Below are positions 1 through 12,920 of a DNA stretch of 64,000 bases, in pieces. Made by a program: the position numbers and the translations under genes. The first letter of the stretch is position 1. Every line of letters begins with the position of its first letter. Under the pieces are notes generated by a model, which saw only the letters and a list, made by a program, of their open reading frames with translations, was not told the origin of the DNA and did not search any database. The DNA is from Verticillium longisporum (Eukaryota > Ascomycota > Sordariomycetes > Glomerellales > Plectosphaerellaceae), in the NCBI GenBank assembly GCA_019188255.1, contig JAETXT010000005.1, positions 1,736,001-1,800,000 on the forward strand, given 5' to 3'.

Positions 1-839
1 CTATATTAGATAGATAGTATAGGATAATATACGCCCCTTAAAAGCTATTATATATTAATAATAGCTATTAATAGAATAGAACTAAGAATATATAGAATAG
101 CTATTAATAGTATTAAACCTATTAATCGTAATTAACCCCCTATTTATTAATAATCTATTAATTAGACCGACTATTTAAGCGATAATTATAAGGAAATACT
201 TAGCCCTTCTTACGAAGTTTTCGGGAAAACGCTTAGAATATATAGTATAATCGTAATAGATATATAATAAGATTATACTAGATATAGATTACTATAGTAG
301 TAATAGAGCTCTATAGTACTTTATTAATAGCTACTTAGACTAGTCTCCTTAATAAGTAATCGCTATATTCTACGTTTAAGGAGGGCTTAATAGGAGCTTT
401 TTACTTAAAAGGTTTATATAATACCTCGATTAAAACTACCTTAACTTTAACGAAGCCCTCTATATAGCTATAAGACTATAAACGCTCTAATAGAGCGAAG
501 GGGTACTATTTTTATAATTTATATTAAAGTTTAAAAGGCTTATTATACGAATAAGTAGATCGGGATAATCTAATAATATAAAGATTAATTATTTAATAAA
601 CGCCCTAAACTAAGAGCTATCCTATTATTTAGTTATTATAGACCTACCCTAAGAATATATTAACTAGATTAAGAGAGTATTATAGATCTTAGGAAAACTC
701 GATAATATAATAAGAGTTTATCGAGGACGTAGCTAGGGCGAAACTACTACTTCTATATAGCGAGATTATAATAAGAATATATATATATCTAATATTAATT
801 AAATCGGGATTAAATAGGAGAAACGATTTATAAGGAAAG
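1..839 (+). mobile_element. RIP-degraded Ty3/gypsy element, 5' (gag) part
   Basis: Extremely AT-rich sequence with TAA/TAG in every frame. It belongs to the element that resumes at 8382. When the copia insertion (840-8381, GAAAG duplication) is mentally removed, 800-839 joins directly to 8387 onward and reads into a degraded CCHC zinc knuckle around 8398-8440, as expected for a gypsy Gag C-terminus. The stretch 500-830 reads as a Gag-like acidic/basic segment with RIP-type stops. The left end of the element lies outside the window. No intact protein is encoded. Assignment to gag rests on position upstream of protease and RT, not on a strong motif. Confidence 0.55.
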
Positions 840-1130
840 TATTAAACTAATATTAGGGGATTACCTAGGTCGGTAATCACTATATAGGATTTACCGATAT
901 AGTAATTACCGGGGCTAGGATTCATAGCTCTCAAGAGTACGTAATTTATAGCTTACGTAATCGGTAAATTAGATAGGTATATCTAATTTACGTAGGTAGT
1001 AGTAATTTAGAGAGATAGAATTATTAATAAAATTATAACCCTTATATTACCTACCCTACCGATTTAGAGCTCTTAAGTATAATTAAAGTAATAAATTAGG
1101 GTTTATATAAATAATAAAGCCCTCTTAATA
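840..1130 (+). repeat. Copia 5' LTR
   Basis: 291-bp terminal repeat, near-identical to 8091-8381 apart from C/T and G/A differences of RIP type. The same family recurs as a solo LTR at 10506-10797 and as a 5' LTR at 36037-36325. Termini are TATTAA..TTAATA, derived from TATTGA..TCAATA still visible in the least mutated copy. Confidence 0.85.
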
Positions 1131-3599
1131 CTAATTAGTATTACGTTTAATATAATATAGAATAGCTACAGCTAGAGAAGTTAAGATCGATCCTATAGAT
1201 AGTAAATTCGCTATATATAAGCTTATCGGTTATACTTTATAAGTAATCGTAAGAGTACTATTTACTTTAAGTACTTTAGGACTCTTATAAGAGCTTAGTA
1301 ATAGGGAAATCCCTTATTATATAATCTATAGGAGTACTATCTACTTCGAGTACCTTAGGACTCCTACGCCTAAGATTACTACTTAAGCTATATTACTAGC
1401 TATTAAACCCGATAAATAAAGCTCTATAGAATAGTTAATTAGCTATAATAGAGCTTTAATAAAATTAACGATAATAAGCTCCTCGGATTATAGTAATAGC
1501 TCCGTAATAGAGCTAGAGAGTACTAAAAAGATATAATAGGAGTTTAATAATATTCTAGAAGAACTTAATATATTATACTTAATATAGAAGGTTAAGAAGG
1601 GTCTCGATATTAACTTTATCGTTAATAGAGTAGAATTACGGTTCCCTCGATTATTAAATTTAGTATTTATAGATCTTAAAAGTACTTAGATCCTTAAAGC
1701 AATAAACGTATATAGGACTATAAAGGGAGTTTACCTCCTAGAGGCGTTTATTAAAGACTTCTAGGGCTAGATTAAAGAGGACTTTAACTCCTATAATATA
1801 ACGATTATTCGAGCGCTAAAGCTATATCTAATAGAGCGTAGGATCCCTCTTCTAGGAGTAGTAAACGCTAAGACATCGAAGAGACTAATCCTAATACTTT
1901 TATAGGAAGAGATACTTAATATAATAGAGTCGATTACTATTAATTAGGATTTAGTATTCTAAAGAATAGAGGAATAGCGAAATTAGTAGGACGATAAATA
2001 ATAACCTATAGGGAATGCTTAGCTATCCTAAATCCGAAAACTATAAATAGGGAGGATAGATCCCCGATAGCCCCTAATTCTAGGGTTATTTAATTAATAG
2101 AATAAGTAATCTAGCTAATAAGAGATTATACTTTAATTATAAAGAAATAAAACCTTACCCCTAAATATTACTTAGAACTTACTAGCTTAATATTATATTC
2201 TATTATTATATAAATCGGTAAATTTACTAATCGATAGAACTATAATTAAGTAATTCGTATTACTCTAGAATAAGGAGAATAATTATTCTAAGGAAATATA
2301 TAATATCCTTAATAATAAAATATATATCTTTATAAATATTTACGAACTATTATAAATCCGCTATATATAGCTCTATATACTCTTCCTAAATATATTTTTA
2401 GAATATATATAAGCTTTCTTCCTAGAATATATAAACTAGAGTATAGGATTCTATTAAATATATTTAATAATTAAATAATAGTTTAATTTAGAGATTAATA
2501 GAGTATAGTATTATATAGATTAGAGCTCGATAACGTTCTATTCTATAATAATAGAAGCTAATAATATAAGAAAGCTATAAATAGAAGTTCTCTAGATCCT
2601 TCTAAATAAGCTTTAATAATATTAAAGAGTACTTAGCCCTATATTTAAGGAAGAGACTTATCTCTATATAAATACTCTAAGGGTAGTTTAAGGTATCCTA
2701 GAGCTAAAGATTATATTAATAAGGCTAGAGCGATCTTTTAATATACTATCTATATAGCTTAAGAGTATATTAAAGGTAGAGGAGAATATTAAAACGCTTA
2801 AATACTTCTATATTAATAGACGTTATAAGAGCGGATATTACTAGGCTAATAGAAGGGGAGATCGTAGAGAGTAATCGGTATATAGAATTAATAATTATTA
2901 GCTATCTAGAATTCGTAAATACTAGATATACTCTAAACTAGATTATAGATCGACGAAGTACTCTCCCGAGGAATAATAATATTCGAAAGAGTAATAGAAA
3001 TATATATAGGAAATATATAAGGATTAGCGGAAGGGATATTATTAGTTTTTAATAATAATAGAACCTATTAAGAGCTCGGAATTAGATAATCCTACTTTTA
3101 ATAAGCTAGGAGTAGACGATACTTTTAAGTTTAATCCTAAGAGCGAACTAATAAATACCTATATTATATACTTCTTAATAAATAAGTCGTTCTAATATAG
3201 AATTAAAGGGAGTAATCTAAAGATTAAAATAATAGCTCTAATAAAATAGCTCTTTACTTAATATTAGATTAATAGTACTTCTATATAATACAGTATTATC
3301 CTTAATATAGGCATAGTATTAGTTTCTATAATAGGAGCTTTATAAATAAAGGCCTTAATAGCTTTAATATTAAGCTTAATAATTAATAAATAGGGAATAG
3401 GGGCTAGAATAAGATTCGGAGTAGGAAATCCTATTTCTATAATAAAGGAGATTACTATTCTAATATTAATTAGGAGAATTATATTCTATATCGTCCTAAT
3501 AGATACCCTATTCCTACTTTATATTAAGGATATAGACGATCTCGGAATCTATTTAGATAATATATATAATAAGCTAATAAAGCGTATTAAGGAGATCTA

Positions 3600-6480
3600 A
3601 GAGTATATACCTATTTTTCATAAATAGGGCTATTTATAGTTCTTCCTAGATACGAAGACCTATACTAGCTCCGGGATTATATATATAATAGGGATAGAGA
3701 GCGATAGAGTAGCATTTCTAATAGAAATAGAGCTCTAATATATTTATAAGTAATTCGATTATTTATCTATAGAGAAGCTATAGAACCTACTCTAGAGAGT
3801 AAACTAGGACGTAAATCGGGATATTCTAGAGCTAATAAACCGCTTCTATTATTATTATTAGATTAAAAGGAAATCTCCGTAATACTTTAAGTTTACTCTA
3901 AAATTAGATATTAACTTTAATTATAAGATTTTAATCGATATTATATATTTAAATAGAAAGCCCGTTCTTTATATAATCGATATGAGTATAGGATTCTAGT
4001 CCGTAACTTTTATTCCTAATTTTATAGCTTACGTAATATAGGAAGCTCTTAAGAGGTACTAATTAAATATATACCTTAGGCCTCTAGATATTATAACTAT
4101 TAATACTAGAACGAACTTTACCTCTATAGAGTTTAGAATAGAGGTACGCTTCCTAGGTATAACCTATTATTAGATCCCTATAGAGGCTTATTAGTTAATC
4201 GGTAAGGTTAAGAGCTATTATAAGCTGATACGTAAAGCATATAAGATCTTAAAAGTAGAATCTCGTAATATAAGCCTAGAATCGCTACTTTAAGGAGCTA
4301 TAAAGGCGATAAACGATATTATTAAGCTTAATAGATTAGTACCTATATTACTCGTATTTAGAGCGATACCTAGGATTACTACTAACTTAGTACCTACTAT
4401 AACCTAGGCGTAGCGCGCTAAAGCGGTTAATAAGGCGATAATAGAGCTTTAGCGAATAATCGCTAAGCGGAAGGTTAATAATGCTCTTAATACCTATAAT
4501 AGACTAAATACTAAGTAATTATTATTAAAATTACTAGAGCTAGGAAGCGACGTTCTTATATTTTAAGAATAGGAGAAATAGACTAGTCCTTATAAAGTTA
4601 TATCGGTTTCTAATATAGTAATTATAATCGAAATAATTAACGGCTTAATAGAGTTTAGAGGAATATATATTAAGCTATATAATAGATCGCTAGATTAATA
4701 AGCTAGGGAGATAATAGTAGTTCGAATTCTAGAGACCCTAGAACTATTTAAGTACTTAGAGCTAATTCTATTACGACGATATAGGAGACCTAGGAAGTTA
4801 ATAAACGCTACGAATCTATTATAAATAGCTTTTATAGATTATAAGAGTAGTATAACTAGGACTTTATAGATCGAGCGCTAATTTATTATTAAAAGGGAAT
4901 AATAGGGGTACGACCTAGCTATTTAATTATATAATAAAAGTAGAATAACGACCCCTAGGAAGCTATTTAAATAGTCTAATTAGGAGGAAATCGACTTACT
5001 CCTAGTAACTAGAGTAATCGTACTAATTAGGAGATCTATATTTCCTAGTATTAAGATCTTTAAATACTAGCTTATAAGAAAGGTAAAAGGCCTCCCTTAA
5101 GCTTTATATAAGAAATTAAGATTAATAATTTAAGGATATAGTAATTAGGAGAAGATAACCCTATTAATATAATCGCCTACGATTATATACTATAGCTAAC
5201 GACTAATCCTAGCAATTACCCTAATACTATAATAATATAGCTATTAATTAATATTCTATAATATTAATTAAACCTATATTTAGAGCGCTATAGATCCATT
5301 ACGTAACGTTCTCCTATATATTCCTAAAGAGCTATAATATAGATACTTTAATAGAATCGTCTTTTATATTATAAAGCCGCTCTATAATATCGTAGAGTTA
5401 GGTCTCTATTAATTTATAACCTATTAGCGCTATTATAGAGAGCGCTTAAACGCCGTTCTAATAGGCTACGATCTATATTTACTTCTAACTAGAGCTAGAG
5501 AGAGCTTTAGACTAATCGGAATATAGATTAACGATACCCTTATCCTCGGAGAGCCCATATTTATATAAAAGGAATAAATAGAGCTCGAAAGCATTAGCTT
5601 CTAAGTAAAGCCTACTTCTATCCTTAATATAGGATCTAATAGCGTCTTTAATAGCTATATTATTAAAGTTAGAACTAAAGATCTTACGATTTAATAGAAA
5701 GGCTAAAGTAATCGCCTAGAGCTAGTAACCCTAGGGATAGCGAGCTTAGAATAGGAATATATCGCTTAGAGAGCTTATAGTATTTATATTACTTTAACCT
5801 ATTAACTAGAAATAGCCTTCGATTTCTCTATTATAGCTTAAGCTAAGAACCTATAAGAGGACGACTTTAAACGGCTTAATAAATATATATAATAGTAGAT
5901 CGCTAATATAGGCTATAGCCTAAATTATATATACCTAGATCTCTTAATAGCTTAACTTTATATATTTATTAATAGCTCCTTCGCTAATAATAAGGACCTA
6001 AGTTTATAGATCGGATTTATTATCCTCTTTAATAATAAACGTTCCTATAATTAGGAGAACGCCTTTATAGTATATAATAATATCCTCTATTAATAATCTA
6101 TTAAGTATAAATAGGTTATATATTTAATTCTAGCTAGCGAGATCTATAGGATAATTAATAGCTTCGATGTAGCTTATATCCTTAAATAGATACTCTAAGA
6201 GATCTATAAACGCTTAGAACTATTACTTCTACGGATAGTTATCTATATCGATAGCTACTTATTCTATTAATACTTAATTTAATTAAGCGTAATAATAGAG
6301 AAACGCTTAATAATAGATCTTATAATATTATAATAAAGCTATAAAGAACGTAAAATCGATGAAATTCATTAGATCGCTAGAAGCGATAACCCTATAGATT
6401 TAATAATTAAAGGAGCGCTAAACTAGGTACTAGAAGCGCTAATAAGCTCTAACGAAGTTATAATTAGGATTAAAAGATAG
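3600..6480 (+). pseudogene. Copia pol relic: integrase, reverse transcriptase, RNase H
   Basis: Reading through RIP stops, integrase is visible near 4086-4240 with a D-x-x-TNF-x-S-x-EF segment, a following PxEA motif and an IGKVE-like motif. Copia RT begins near 5100 with a degraded RLVIQGY-type motif, then a 'DPLRNVLLYIPKEL' segment (5280-5330) and the catalytic region near 5520-5560, now IQINDTLILG where family members have TDDTLILG. RNase H follows, with an F(T/I)(D/N)(A/S)SFA motif near 5965 and an IDSYSLY-type motif near 6245. The order INT before RT separates copia from gypsy. Nothing here is translatable; the family call is firm, the exact borders are not. Confidence 0.75.
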
Positions 6481-8090
6481 ATTAAATATTAAGAAAAGAA
6501 TAATTAAAGGGTAAAAGTAATTAATATTAATAAAAATACAATAAAGCCTAAAAACGAGTACCTTAAAAGTAAAAACGACGACCCTATAATTAATAAAATA
6601 ATAAAATAACTATTCTATAAAGCGGACTAGGCCTCAGAATCCGAAGAATCCGAGTTTAATTATTCTAGCGAGTCCTACTAGAGGTAGTTAAAGAGCTATA
6701 GAGCTACGGCCCGCTTAGCTACCTTATAATTAGCATTATAAAGACTATTAAGGTCCTTATTAAGGTCGTTACCCCCCTTCGCTTCCTCCTCCTTAATAAT
6801 CGTTAATATACCCTTTATAATAGTATACTATTTCTCTATATCCTATATCCCCTATTAACTAATTATATAATTAGATAATTAGGGAAATAATAGAGAAGAA
6901 AGCTTATTAGTTTATTATTCTTATCCTAAGCGGCTAAAAACTTTATAGCGGGCTTAAATACCCTAATTAGACTATAGATAATAATCGTTAAAGCTATAAA
7001 TACTAGAAAATAGAGATCGCGGAAGCTTATATTAATTTATAAGAATACTTAGAGGTATATTTATAATAACGGGAACCCTTAGGCTTTAAATCGTAATATA
7101 CGCTATTAGCGCTAGTTTCAATTTACTTATTAATAAGATAAGACTTTAAATACCCTAAATAGGGGACTTTACGAATATTACTATATATATATACTATATC
7201 CCGGATTAGTAGCTCCTACGATTAATACTAACTAGGTTCTTATACTTCGCTACTCTCTTAGCGGGAGGGGTAATAAGTATAGGGGCTTTATACTTAGGCG
7301 GTATTATCGAGGCTAGGATAAGAGAAAAAGAGAGAGAGAGAGAATAGTAAAAAATAGGGATTTAGTAATCGTTAGAGCTCTAAAATAGTAGATTAGGCTA
7401 GCTAATCTTAAAAATAAAGAATCGTTATAAAGAAGAGGGAAAGTAAAAGGAATAGAATTATTATAATTTACTAACTAAATATATAGATCTATAGAATATA
7501 GTATTTACTAAACTAGCTTAATAGGATCTATTAATCCTATTTAGGCGGTTTAATTCTATTATTCCTATTAAAGGCGGTTTAATTCTATTATTCCTATCGA
7601 GAAAGCTAATAAAAGGGGTAATAGTAATTATTCTTCTACCCTCTATTAATATACTAGTAATTTAGAGACTTTAGGAGCCTATATCTAGCTATTATAAGAG
7701 CGCTATTTAATTAGCTATTATACTATTTAATTACTATTTATTTCCTTTATTAAAGGGTTTAAAAGCCTATTCCTATTATTTAACTATAACTTAATTCGTT
7801 TCCTTAGAGAGCTATTTAGTAGCTAATTTAATTAATCCTTAGCGCTAGGGACTAGGGATTTAGCGTTTACGGGAATAGTAATATTAAGCCGTATTTTTCC
7901 TTATTCTATCTATTATTCCCCTATTATTATTTATTTACTTATTTATTTATTCATTTTATAGATTAGGATAGTAGATCTAATACGCTAGAGACTAGAGGAT
8001 TATAAGCGTATTAGAGTAGCTATTAATATAGGTAATAGAGCCCGATATTAGTCCCTTAGGCAATCCTATTTATAAAGAAAAGATAGCTAG

Positions 8091-8381
8091 TATTAAACTA
8101 ATATTAGGGGATTACTTAGGTCGGTAATTACTATATAGGATTCACCGATATAGTAATTACCGGGGCTAGGATTTATAGCTCTTAGGAGTACGTGATTTAT
8201 AGCTTACGTAATCGGTAAATTAGATAGGTATATCTAATTCACGTAGGTAGTAGTGATTTAGAGAGATAGAATTATTAATAAAATCATAACCCTTATATTA
8301 CCTACCCTACCGATTTAGAGCTCTTAGGCATAGCTAAAGTAATAAATCAGGGTTTATATAAGCAGTAAAGCCCTCTTAATA
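8091..8381 (+). repeat. Copia 3' LTR
   Basis: 291 bp, the partner of 840-1130. Immediately followed by GAAAG (8382-8386), the target duplication that also precedes the 5' LTR. It has fewer RIP transitions than the 5' LTR at several sites. Confidence 0.85.
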
Positions 8382-10505
8382 GAAAGATATATAAACGTAT
8401 TATAAATATTAGAAGAAAGGATATATCGCTTAATATTATAATAAACGATATAAGACCTAGGTTAAGATTATAAAAGCTACTATTAATATATGATTATAAT
8501 AAAGCTATAGTAATAAAGGGTTAATAGGAGATATTAGCGAGTCGGAATAAGATTTAGGAAAAGAAGAACCTTAATATAAAGTTAAATATTAGGGAAGTTA
8601 AGGGGCGAGGACTTAGGATAGGATGCATTTTAATAGTTTATATACTATAAACTAATAGTAATAGGAGTATTTATAAATAAATACTTAATCCAAGCCCTTA
8701 TAGATTCTAATTATAATTACTACGTAGCTATAAATGAAACCCTTATAAGGAAACTTTACTTATTTATAGTTAATAAAAGAAGATACCCCTTTAATAGTTT
8801 CTTAATATAAGTAGATATATAAATAAATAGAGGTATTACTATATTACCCCTAGATATAAGAGGCTATATCTAAACGATATATATTTACGTAATATTTAGC
8901 TTAATAAATAACCTATTCCTAGGCTTACTTTAGATATAATCTATTAATATCCTCCTAGACCTTTAGAAGGACTACTTATAATATAATTTAATATAGATAT
9001 ACTTATAGATAGGAGAAGAAATAGAAATAAAGGTCTCTTAAGAAATAAGAATAATAAAGCTAATAATTAGTAATATATTTATAGCTAAATATTAATAGGC
9101 CTATAGAGGAACGATAAAGGGGAAATCCGCTAATTATATAATTAGAATAGTAAGCCTCTTAGATATTACTAGAATATTAATATTAAAGATTACTATTTAG
9201 CCCGAGGACTTCGTATTTATAAATATCTTATAGGAATTCCCTAACCTATTTTTAATTAAGAAAATAGAGGAGCTACCCCTATACCGACCTAATATAGATT
9301 ACGAAATAAACCTAGAGCGAGATAGTAATAGTAAAAAAGCTAAACTACTCTAGGGGCTATTATATTAAATAAACTAAAAAGAGCTCCTAATCCTAAAGAA
9401 GACCTTAATAGACCTCCTCGATAAAGGATTTATATAGGCTAATAGTTTAGCTAGTTTAGCGCTAATACTCTTTATAAGGAAATTAGGAGAAGGATTATAT
9501 TTTTACTACGATTATAGAATATTTAATACGATATTAAAGTAAGATTATTACCCTTTATTATTAATTATAGAGATACTTCGTAATCTAATTAATACGAAGT
9601 AGTTTACGAAACTCGATATAATAGTAGCCTTCTATAAGATTAGGATAATATTTAAATATAAAGAGAAAACGGCTTTTAGAATATAATTTAAGCTATTCGA
9701 ATAGCTAATATACTTATTTAGCCTAAATAATATTCTAGTAACTTTCTAGAAATATATTAATAGTATCCTTAAAGAATATCTAGATAATTTTATTATAATA
9801 TATATAAACGATATCCTAATTTATTCTAATAGGTCTTAAAGAGATTATAAAGTAAAAGTCTAATAGGTACTTAGGTTATTCATAATAGCTAGGCTATATC
9901 TTAATTTAAAGAAATATAAATTTAACGTAATTAAAGTAAAGTACCTCGGATTTATTATTAAGGCTAGAAAAGGGGTATCTTATAACCCTAAGAAGCTAAG
10001 AGCTATCTCGGAATAAGAGGTATTAATAATAATTATAAAAATATAGAGTTTCCTTAACTTCGTAAATTATTACTATATCTTTATATAGGACTTTATAGAA
10101 TTAATAATACCTTTAATAAAACTTATTAGAAAGAATACGGTTTTTAAATAAAGAAGTAAAGAGGAAGTAGTATTCTAAAAGCTAAAAAGGCGCTTTTAAG
10201 AAAAGCTAATACTTATAGACTTCGACCTAGCCCTAGATACTTTAATAGAAACCGATTACTCTAGGATAGCTATAGGAGGAGTAATATCTTAAATAGCTAA
10301 GGATAGCTAATAAAGGGTAATAATATATTATTCTTATAAATTAATAGGGCTAAGTATAATTACCCTATTTATAATAAAGAGCTCCTAGTAATAATCTAGT
10401 ACTTAGAAGTATAGAGGATAGAGCTAAAGAGCTATAAGTTTATTATATTAATTAATTATAAGAACCTAGAGTACTTTATAATTAAGCGAGATCTATTAGA
10501 AAAAT
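8382..10505 (+). pseudogene. Ty3/gypsy relic: zinc knuckle, protease, RT, RNase H start
   Basis: Continuation of the gypsy element after the copia insertion. A CCHC-type knuckle with RIP-altered cysteines lies at about 8398-8440. A protease active-site region reading ALIDS sits near 8693. RT runs from roughly 9270 to 10000: a 'DLLDKGFI' segment, a 'YDYRIFNTILK' segment near 9500, the catalytic Y-x-D-D now YINDILIY near 9800, and 'KYLGFI' near 9940. RNase H starts near 10200 with an ETDYSRIAIGGV-like motif, where family members have EADASGWATGG. Stops are TAA/TAG at former CAG/TGG positions. Not functional. Confidence 0.75.
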
Positions 10506-10797
10506 TATTGAACTAATATTAGGGGATTACCTAGGTCGGTGATCACTATATAGGATTTACCGATATAGTAATTACCGGGGCTAGGATTCACAGCTCTCAG
10601 GAGCACATGATTCACAGCTTACGTAATCGGTAAATCAAATAGGTATATCTGATTTACGTAGGTAGTAGTAATTTAGAGAGATAGTATTAAAAACAATTAT
10701 TATAAGTCTTATATCACCTACCCTACCTATTCAGAGCTCTTAGGCATAGCCAAAGTAATGAATCAGGGTTCATATAAGCAGTAAAGCCCTCTCAATA
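10506..10797. repeat. Solo LTR of the copia family, with AAAAT duplication
   Basis: 292-bp copy of the 840-1130 LTR, standing alone inside gypsy RNase H. It is flanked by a perfect 5-bp duplication AAAAT (10501-10505 and 10798-10802), so it inserted as a full element and collapsed by LTR-LTR recombination. Its ends TATTGA and TCAATA are the least RIP-altered of the four LTRs, and interior C residues are better kept, so it is probably the youngest or least mutated copy. Confidence 0.85.
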
Positions 10798-10802
10798 AAA
10801 AT

Positions 10803-11170
10803 AGAATTATTAAGCTAGATAATTAGTAGAGTTTAACTTCTAGCTAGTATATAGGAAGGGTAGCGAGAATATAGCTATAGATATGCTCTCCTATTATAAA
10901 TAAGATATAATATTAACCGGAGTAGATAGTCTAATATAAATATACTATTTATAGATATTTAACGATAATATTATAAAAAGTTACTAGGAATATACTTTAA
11001 ATATTAGATATATCGATATAATTAGGGGACTTAAAGTACGCTTCCTAATAGATACTAAGCTTAAGAGACTTTAGATCGAAGCCTAGGAAGGGGATTAATA
11101 ATATTATATTATAAAAGTAATAATATTATAAGGAGACTACTAGTTTTCCCCTAATTTATAATTAAGAATA
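10803..11170 (+). pseudogene. Gypsy relic after RNase H
   Basis: Resumes the gypsy frame after the solo LTR. A segment near 10827-10905 reads VEFNF, LVYRKGSENIA and DMLSYYK, matching the RNase H/connection 'ENVVADMLSR' region of Ty3 elements. The remainder to the pogo insertion at 11171 is AT-rich with RIP stops and no clear integrase motif. Confidence 0.6.
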
Positions 11171-11268
11171 ACGTAATCCACAAGCGAGTGGTTCACCCAA
11201 GCGAGTGGTTCACTTCGCCCGGGCCCACGACCTACACCTGAATTCTACAGATTCCACCTCCGCCCGCG

Positions 11269-12729
11269 ATGGAGACTCTTTCAAAAGAAGGTCAATTATT
11301 CCTTGCTATCCAAGCTATGGACAATGACCCGAACCTAAGCGCCCGGAGTGCTGCGAGGATCTACACCGTCCCCTTAACGACGCTCCTCCGACGCCAGAAG
11401 GGCAAACCCTCCCGACGCGAAAGCCCGCCCAATTCTGCCAAATTAACAGTACTAGAAGAGAAAACTATTGTCGAATATATCCTTGACCTAGATGCGCGAT
11501 CTTACCCTCCCCGGTTGGGTGAGGTCGGAGATATGGCGAATCGCCTGCTTGCCGACCGTGACGCGCCACGCGTCGGGAAGAACTGGGCCGCAAACTTCGT
11601 CAAACGGCAACCAGAGCTCCGGACGCGTTTCTTTCGCAAGTACGACTACAAGAGGGCCCAATGCGAAGATCCGGACGCGATAAACGCGTGGTTCCGCCTC
11701 GTGCATAACATGATCGCCAAGTACGGCATCCAAGAGGCTGACATGTACAACTTTGACGAGACCGGCTTCCAGATGGGCGTTATCGCCAACGGAATGGTCG
11801 TGACCAGTTCGGAAAGACGGTCCAATGTGAAGATGAGGCAGCCAGGCAACCGGGAATGGGTTACGGTGATCCAGGGCGTTGGCGCGTTGGGTTTCTCCGT
11901 CCCGCCGTTCATCGTGGTTTCGGGCAAGTACCACCTCTCGAGCTGGTACCAGGACGACGCGATTTCTCGCGACTGGAGAATCGCAACATCTCCAAACGGC
12001 TGGACGACGAATGATATTGGTCTGGAATGGATTCGGCATTTTGACAGGCATACAAAGTCCCGTACTTCGGGCGGTTATCGCCTACTGATCCTGGATGGCC
12101 ACGAAAGTCACCACTCGGTCGACTTCGAACTCTACTGCAAGGAGAACAACATCATCACACTCTGTATGCCTCCTCATTCGTCACATCTACTCCAGCCTCT
12201 CGATGTTGGGTGTTTTGGCCCACTAAAGAAAGCATACGGTCGGCAAATCGAGGATAGGATGAGGGCGGGTACAACGCACATCAGCAAAGAGGACTTCTTC
12301 CCGGCGTTTTCGGCTGCATTTCAGCAAGCAACACAAAAAAACATCCAGGGAGGCTTTCGAGGAGCGGGGCTTGTCCCCCATAACCCGGAAACAGTCCTGT
12401 CAAAGCTGGATGTGAGGTTGAGGACGACGACGCCTCCGGGGACGTCCCACGGGGAGCGTGATTCTTGGGTCTCTAAGACGCCCACTAACCTGCTCGAGGC
12501 AGGTTCCCAGACTGACTTCATCAAAGGGCGAATCTCACGCCACCAGGGAAGCTCCCCAACGTCAATTTTAGATGCTGTTGACTATCTTGCGAAGGGGACG
12601 CGGGGTGTTATGCACCAGATCGCTCTTTTGAAGTCAGAGGTTATGATCCTTCGAGAGGAAAATGCTACACTAAGCCGACGCCGGAGGGCCAAAAGCTACG
12701 TCTCCGGGAAGGAGGAAGCATGGCTGTAG
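11269..12729 (+). CDS. pogo/Fot1-like DDE transposase (core intact, zinc knuckle lost)
   Basis: 486 residues. An N-terminal psq-type helix-turn-helix (about residues 5-50) is followed by a CENP-B-type HTH (about 60-125) and the DDE superfamily catalytic core. Acidic residues are visible in YNFDETGF, LLILDGHESH and LLQPLDVG, with 35 residues between the second and third Asp, typical of pogo/Fot1. The conserved NIQGGFRGAGLVPHNPE block follows in frame. The C-terminus ends early: a run of four A at about 12691, where E2 and E3 have five, shifts the frame. The CCHC zinc knuckle that those copies keep is then out of frame here (12720-12917). The core is the only uninterrupted one of the three copies, so this is the best candidate for an active transposase. 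Confidence 0.9.
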   Translation: METLSKEGQLFLAIQAMDNDPNLSARSAARIYTVPLTTLLRRQKGKPSRRESPPNSAKLTVLEEKTIVEYILDLDARSYPPRLGEVGDMANRLLADRDAPRVGKNWAANFVKRQPELRTRFFRKYDYKRAQCEDPDAINAWFRLVHNMIAKYGIQEADMYNFDETGFQMGVIANGMVVTSSERRSNVKMRQPGNREWVTVIQGVGALGFSVPPFIVVSGKYHLSSWYQDDAISRDWRIATSPNGWTTNDIGLEWIRHFDRHTKSRTSGGYRLLILDGHESHHSVDFELYCKENNIITLCMPPHSSHLLQPLDVGCFGPLKKAYGRQIEDRMRAGTTHISKEDFFPAFSAAFQQATQKNIQGGFRGAGLVPHNPETVLSKLDVRLRTTTPPGTSHGERDSWVSKTPTNLLEAGSQTDFIKGRISRHQGSSPTSILDAVDYLAKGTRGVMHQIALLKSEVMILREENATLSRRRRAKSYVSGKEEAWL

Positions 12730-12920
12730 GCGAGGGACAGGACAAGATTGCTCAGAAGGAAGTAGATATCCAGATAAAAGAGGAAACGCTGCAGAACCCG
12801 GGTCCCGCGTCGTGGTCCCAGCCGAAGAAACGATGCTGTAGCGTATGCGGGAAGACCGGCCACAACGCGAGAACTTGTCAGGTAGCTATCTCATCGTCTG
12901 CAAAAGACGAGGAGGAGTGA
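12720..12920 (+). pseudogene. Displaced C-terminal zinc-knuckle segment of E1 transposase
   Basis: In a different frame from the 486-residue transposase, 12720-12917 encodes the tail found fused to the transposase frame in E2 and E3, including the CCHC motif C-SVC-GKTGHNART-C and an acidic end DEEE. It is separated by the one-base difference in the A run near 12691. Whether the tail is needed for transposition is unknown. Confidence 0.75.

Larger units (their letters stand above)
840..8381 (+). mobile_element. Ty1/copia LTR retrotransposon, full length, RIP-degraded
   Basis: A 7.5-kb element bounded by 291-bp LTRs at 840-1130 and 8091-8381, with a perfect 5-bp target duplication GAAAG at 835-839 and 8382-8386. 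LTRs begin TATTRA and end TYAATA. On the plus strand the order is gag, pre-integrase, integrase, RT, RNase H, which is the copia order. All coding parts are broken by many TAG/TAA codons that map to former CAG and TGG codons, so it is a RIP-killed copy. About 1.6 kb between the RNase H end (near 6480) and the 3' LTR has no recognisable domain. It is inserted into the gag region of the older gypsy element. Confidence 0.85.

Noticed and set aside
11488..12051. 187-codon antisense frame inside the pogo transposase (also in E2 and E3)
   Set aside because: Shadow frame of the GC-biased transposase coding strand; no domain and no independent signal.
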